Below are positions 59,380 through 64,000 of a stretch of 64,000 nucleotides of DNA, in pieces. Origin of the DNA: Piliocolobus tephrosceles (taxonomy: Eukaryota > Chordata > Mammalia > Primates > Cercopithecidae); assembly GCF_002776525.5 (NCBI RefSeq), contig NC_045436.1, positions 51,967,514 to 52,031,513 of the forward strand. Direction: 5' to 3'. Each line of letters starts with the position of its first letter. Within the stretch, counting starts at the first letter, position 1. A model generated the notes under the pieces. It made no database searches. It saw only the letters and a program-made list of their open reading frames with translations, and was not told the origin of the DNA. Made by a program: the position numbers and the translations under genes.

Positions 59380-60480
59380 TTACACCTTCACTGAAGCCCC
59401 TGGTTTCTCTTACACTGTCCAGCCTTGGTTTTCCCTTGTCTCTCTAGCTGCTCTTTGTTGTAACTACCCAAGAGATCTTTCCTGCCCACTGCATAAAGAA
59501 AGACGATGAGCTCACTTGGACTCGGGAGGGGGAACATCACACACTGGGGCCTGTCATGGGGAGGGGGGAGGGGGGAGGGATTGCATTGGGGAGTTATACC
59601 TGATATAAATGATGAATTGATGGGTGCTGACGAGTTGATGGGTGCAGCGCGCCAGCGTGGCACATGTATACATATGTAACCTGCACGTTATGCAAATGTA
59701 CCCTAGAACTTAAAGTATAATAAAAATAAAATAAAATAAAATAAAATAAAAAAAAAGAAAGACGATGGCATTGTAGTAGAGAAAGAGTTTAATAGACAGG
59801 AGGCCAGCCATTCCATGTGGGAGATGGAGTTCGTACTCAAATCATCTCCTTCAAAGCTCTTAGGTTAGGGGCTTTTCAAAGGCAGTTTTGGGGAAGGGGT
59901 AGGGGTGGCCAGTTAACAGGTGCCTGCTGCCGATTGTTTGGGGTGGAGATGAAATCACAGGGGGGTTGAAACTATCCTCTTGCTGGCCGAATTGCTTCTG
60001 GGTAGGGCCACAGGAGTGGGGTTGTCGGTTCAGGTGGAGTCATCAGGTCCAGGTGGAGCTATGTATGTCAGACACGCAAAGAAACCTGAAAAGCTATCTT
60101 AAGAGGCCAGTCTCCAATATTGGTATTATTTTGTAGGAGGAATTGGGGAAGTTGCACGTCTTACAACCTCCGGAATAATGTCCGAATCTTAGCAGGACTC
60201 ACACTCCTCTCCTCTCAGCCTGGAAGCTTCCTGTTAGTTTTACAAAAGCTGCTGAGATTTGGGAAAGGCTGTTATCGTTTAAACTGTAGCCTAAATATCT
60301 TTTAAAGTTAGCTTGGTCCAATAGCCCAGGAATAATTTAGGGAAAGGCAAGATGGGGGTTGGGTTAGGTTAGCTGATTGTTAAAATTTTCTCGTAGATAA
60401 AACTTTCGCAAAGGTGGTTTCATTGTGAAGTTGCTCAGCTGGCTTCAATGATTAAATGTTGCAAATCCTCAGAGTCTGGC
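59380..60480 (-). mobile_element. LTR-like ERV region, not assigned
   Basis: Around the L1 insertion the minus strand reads CTGTCTATTAAACTCTTTC (ATTAAA signal) followed by GCAGTGGGCAGGAAAGATC and a TAGTTACAAC block, a layout like the R-U5 part of an LTR. Upstream G-rich blocks continue to about 60050. Limits and family are uncertain. Confidence 0.35.
59509..59753 (+). mobile_element. L1 insertion consisting only of 3'UTR
   Basis: L1 3'UTR sequence (CATCACACACTGGGGCCTGT to ATGTACCCTAGAACTTAAAG) and an (AAAAT)n tail, flanked by a perfect 14-bp duplication, AAAGAAAGACGATG (59495-59508 and 59754-59767). It carries a G-run at about 59557-59579 suited to a G-quadruplex. Confidence 0.93.
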
Positions 60481-60862
60481 TTTAGTCTAGTCTACCTGTA
60501 TCCACCACCCCACCCCCATATGGCATTTGCTAATTTATCTCCCAACTTCTATCATCCCCCACTGTTTCTGCATTCTTTTTAAACTCAAATCTGATTAGGT
60601 TCTTGCTTTAGTCAAAAATCTTAAATGACTTACATTTCTCTTATGAAAAAAAAAAAAATCAACATCATTTAAATGGTTGAAAGGACTCTTCATTACGTGG
60701 TCCATGCTCCGCTGTCTAGCATCATTTTATGCCATTCTTTTGCTTTAGGAACAAAAAGTAATCTACTTGCCTTATTTTGATTTGACAAACACACATCCTC
60801 CTGCTTCAGGGTCTTTACGCATGCCTCGCTGTGCCAGAGAAGCTCCCACACTAAGAATTTTC

Positions 60863-61175
60863 AGCTGGGCGTGGTGGCTCACGCCTGTACTCCCAGTACT
60901 TTGGGAGGCTGAGGCAGGCGGATCACAAGGTCAGGAGTTTGAGACCAGCCTGGCCAACATGGTAAAACCGCCTCTATTTTAAAAAATGCAAAAATTAGTT
61001 GGGGATGGTGGCGAGCACCTCTAATCCCAGCTACTCTGGTGGCTGAAGCAGGAGAATCACTTGAACCCAGGAGGCGGGGGTTGCAGTGAGCTGAGATTGC
61101 ACCACTGCACTCCAGTCTGGGCGATAAAGCAAAACTCCGTCTCAAAACAAAAACAAACAAACAAAAAAAAAACAA
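60863..61175 (+). mobile_element. Alu SINE
   Basis: It starts AGCTGGGCGTGGTGGCTCAC, has both arms, and ends in an (AAAC)n tail. Confidence 0.93.
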
Positions 61176-61195
61176 AGAAAAACCAATTCTACTTA

Positions 61196-61505
61196 TCTGC
61201 CAGTCACAGTGTCTCATGCCTATAATCCCAGCTTTGGGAGGCCGAGGCAAGCGGATCACCTGAGGTCGGGAGTTCGAGACCAGCCTGACCAATATGGTGA
61301 AACCCCGTCTCTACTAAAAATACAAAAATTAGTTGGGCATGGTGGCACACACCTGTAATTTCAGCTACTTGGGAGGCTGATGCAAGAGAATCACTTGAAC
61401 CCAGGAGGCAGAGGTTGTGGTGAGTCAAGATCGCACCACTGCACTCTAGCCTGGGCAATAAGAGCAAAACTCTGTCTCAAAAATAAATAAATAAATAAAT
61501 AAATA
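61196..61505 (+). mobile_element. Alu SINE
   Basis: It starts GCCAGTCACAGTGTCTCATG, has both arms, and ends in an (AAAT)n tail. TTCTACTTATCT occurs before this Alu and after it, marking the target duplication. Confidence 0.93.
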
Positions 61506-61939
61506 AAGAATTTTCTACTTATCTTTCAGATCTCAGATGATGTTGCACTTCCTCAGGGAAGACTTACCCAACCCCTGAAGTATTAAAGACATCCCCCCCA
61601 CTTATTTTTCTTTCCTAATAGTTCACACACTTGGCAATTATGCACTAATTTGCATAAGTATTTTGACTAAGTCTTTATCTCTTCTTTGAGTCATCATAGT
61701 ATCTCCTAGCTACAGTTGAAGGCTTGGTACAAAGTTGCTGTTTGATGAATATTGACTGAATGAATGGATGAAATGACAAGTTTTATATTACTAAGCCTCA
61801 GAACACTTGTTTGGAAAAAGATATTCCAATTATATCATTTTACCAAGAGAAATCTGAAGTTGGCAGAAATGAAAAAGCATGCCTATGCTCACCAAGATGA
61901 ACTTGAACCTGAAATCAAAGCTCATGCTATAACCACTAC

Positions 61940-62180
61940 TGTATAGTGGCTAAAGTCAAAGGGTCTGGGGCTAAACAGAACTGGCTTTCATATGGTTAGG
62001 ATATTTACTTGCTCTGCAATGCAGGCAAGTCAATTTCTTTACAAATCGGTCTCCTCATCGATAATATAGAGTTCATAATAATAGCAATAACATAACATAA
62101 TTGTGGCAATTAACTGACATGACAAATATAAGGCACGGTGAAGGACAGATGCAGGCTCAATAATAGCAGTCAATATTACC
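61940..62180 (+). mobile_element. MIR SINE
   Basis: TATAGTGGCTAAAGTCAAAG, GGCAAGTCAATTTCTTTACA, TCGGTCTCCTCATCGATAAT and GATGCAGGCTCAATAATAGC are in MIR order. This is one of the better-kept MIRs here. Confidence 0.82.
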
Positions 62181-62257
62181 TTACCCAAGCACTTCTGACT
62201 CAGTTTTGAATAGAGTGTCATCATTCATGTATCTTAATTTCTTTTGTATACATCATT

Positions 62258-62422
62258 TATCCAGGTATGGTGGCACATGCCTGTAATCCAGGCTACTTGG
62301 GAGGCTGAGGCAGGAGAATCGCTTGAACTCAGGAGGCTGAGGTTGTGATAAGCCGAGATTGAGCCATTGCACTCCAGCCTGGGTGACAAGAGCGAAACCC
62401 TGTCTCAAAAAATAAATAAATA
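62258..62422 (+). mobile_element. Alu right-arm fragment
   Basis: It starts TTATCCAGGTATGGTGGCAC, lacks the left arm, and ends in an (AAAT)n tail. Confidence 0.88.
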
Positions 62423-62714
62423 ACAATAGCAAAAGTCATATTGCACTCCCTTTGAAATTACCAAATTCAGTGTCATCAAACTCCGTCAGCTAGATTGATA
62501 CTATATGGCCAATAACTAGTAAAGATTATCAGTTCAATACCAAATTCAGTGTAAGTTTTAAAATACTCATTTATTTGTTGAGTCATTTGTGCCTTCCTAG
62601 AGGAAGAATAAGAGCTTTAGACTCTAATTCTAAGCTGTGCAGTTAAATTATGTATCCATTTCTAAGTGCTCAGACACTAACTAGAATCAGTTTCTCTCCC
62701 AGGTCTCATGAAAG

Positions 62715-63268
62715 TGTCAGATCTGTTTGAACCAGAGCAACTCCATCTTGAGTAGGGGCTAGGTAAAATGAGGCTGAGACCTGGTGGGCTTCATTCCCAG
62801 GAGGTTAAGACATTCTCAGTTACAGGATGAGACAGGAGGTCAGCACGAGGCACAGGTCATAAAGACCTTGCTGATAAAACAGGTTGCAGAAGAAGAAGCT
62901 GGCCAAAACCCATCAAAACAAAGATGGTGACAAGAATGACCTCTGGTCATCCTCAGTGCTACACTCCCACCAGCACCATGACAGTTTACAAATGCCATGG
63001 AAATGTTAGGAAGTTACCCTATATGATCTACAATGGGAGGCATGAATAATCCACCCCTTATTTAGTGTGTAATCAAGAAATAACCATAAAAATGGGCAAC
63101 CAGAAGCCCATGGGGCTGCTCTGCTGAGGGGGTAGCCATTCTTTTATTGCTTTACTTTTCTAATAAACTCACGTTCAATTTTTTCTATGGACCTGCCTTG
63201 AATTCTTTCTTGGGAAAGATCCAATAACCTTCTTTTAGGGTCTGGATGGGGACACCTTTCCAGTAACA
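62715..63268 (+). mobile_element. solo ERV LTR (class I-like)
   Basis: 554 bp from TGTCAGATCTGTTTGAACC to CCTTTCCAGTAACA, with TAATAAACTCACG giving AATAAA. The flanking tetramers AAAG/AAGG agree in 3 of 4 bases. It is the uninterrupted relative of the LTR at 17675-18550. Confidence 0.82.
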
Positions 63269-63272
63269 AAGG

Positions 63273-64000
63273 TCCCAGACTAAATCTTGGGATTATCTTC
63301 AAGTTGTACATGACAGTTATCTCAAGTACATACCTGATAATCTTTGAGTTAGTAAAATTAGAGTTTGCCTAATTCACCTGGAACTGCCAGCACATGATGT
63401 TACAATCCTTCCTAGGTCTTTGGTTTGGTTTAACTAAAGATCTTCTTTACCAGCATTGCCTAAATTGTCACAGATTTATTGCTAAGGTGCATCACATAAA
63501 TGTAAGCAAGTACATAGAATAAAACTCAGGATTTCTGGCCAAAGTGTTATATAAAAAGCAAAGTTATCTTATTAATGCAAGATTTCAGTAAAATACACAT
63601 TTTCCTCTTTAAAAGTAAATTTAAAAGTGGAATTGAAGATTATTTTCTGATGCAAGTCAGGGTTTAGTTACGAATTTTAAATCACTTTTCCATGGTATAT
63701 AATAAAACTGGGAAATAAAACACAACTGGTTTGAATAAAATGTTTGCCTTTCCTTTCATTCTTTAATACATTACTTAATTTATGGGAGAATTTTCATAAA
63801 TGTATAAAACATGTTCTTCAAGATGCAAAATTACTAGAGTGCCTATTTCTCTTCCCATAATTTATTATTCACTTATATTAACTTTATTCAAACAGAGCAG
63901 GTCCTGTTTCCCCACCTCCCTACCGGCTCTATTGCTAACAGCAATTTCGTTATAGATTTTTGGAATTTCATTTAATATTTGTAAAAACAAACTTGACTAG
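63273..64000. other. unassigned AT-rich sequence
   Basis: No gene or recognisable repeat up to the window end. Confidence 0.45.

Larger units (their letters stand above)
60590..61775 (+). mobile_element. L2 3'-end fragment split by two Alus
   Basis: The left part holds CCTGCTTCAGGGTCTTTACG. The right part holds ATCTCAGATGATGTTGCACT, TCCTCAGGGAAGACTTACCC, GGCTTGGTACAAAGTTGCTG and AATATTGACTGAATGAATGG. Together they follow the L2 3' end. Confidence 0.7.

Noticed and set aside
1..64000. A novel multi-gene system
   Set aside because: Apart from one PCDH19 exon, all coding-like sequence belongs to retroelements or is too short to support. I found no cluster of unknown genes.

Overview
This is a vertebrate, specifically primate, nuclear window. 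It is AT-rich and packed with Alu, L1, MIR, L2, MaLR and endogenous-retrovirus sequence. It contains one recognisable host coding exon and no bacterial-type gene arrangement. The exon encodes the C-terminal cytoplasmic tail of protocadherin-19 (PCDH19, X-linked in mammals) on the + strand. The Alu at 51390-51696 carries bases I associate with the AluYR families of Old World monkeys, so a macaque- or baboon-like X chromosome is the best guess.

Layout. 1-5829 is the last intron of PCDH19. 5830-6497 is the coding part of its terminal exon, followed by a long 3'UTR that may end near 9.6 kb inside a long inverted repeat. 9.7-10.9 kb is an Alu cluster with a triplicated right arm. 12961-13514 is a CpG-rich solo LTR in antisense, with promoter-like motifs. 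From there on the window looks like intergenic sequence built of repeats. Its main parts are an ERV LTR with a nested Alu (17.7-18.6 kb), an old antisense L1 (18.7-21.8 kb), a THE1 LTR split by a younger truncated L1 that contains a 400-N gap (22.8-24.8 kb), and MLT1/MIR/L2 fossils (25-34 kb). These are followed by a truncated betaretrovirus-like ERV-K on the minus strand (34.4-37.6 kb), a full-length but broken L1 with target-site duplications (38.2-44.3 kb), a further old-repeat zone (44-52 kb), and a minus-strand class I provirus with both LTRs and a 4-bp duplication (52355-58571). The last part holds an LTR-like region hit by a 3'UTR-only L1, an L2 holding two Alus, a MIR and another solo LTR (58.9-63.3 kb).

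Only PCDH19 is a working gene on the evidence here. All retroelement reading frames are broken or partial. The one nearly intact piece is the last 368 codons of L1 ORF2 in the 23.1-24.7 kb insertion. I found no undescribed multi-gene system. The observations most worth checking are the 61-bp inverted repeat that brackets a candidate PCDH19 polyadenylation site, the CpG-rich antisense LTR about 6.5 kb past the PCDH19 stop, the unusual junction of the ERV-K fragment within an Alu, and the oversize assembly gap in the young L1. Repeat family names come from recalled consensus sequences; boundaries are hand-placed and good to a few bases unless a duplication fixes them.
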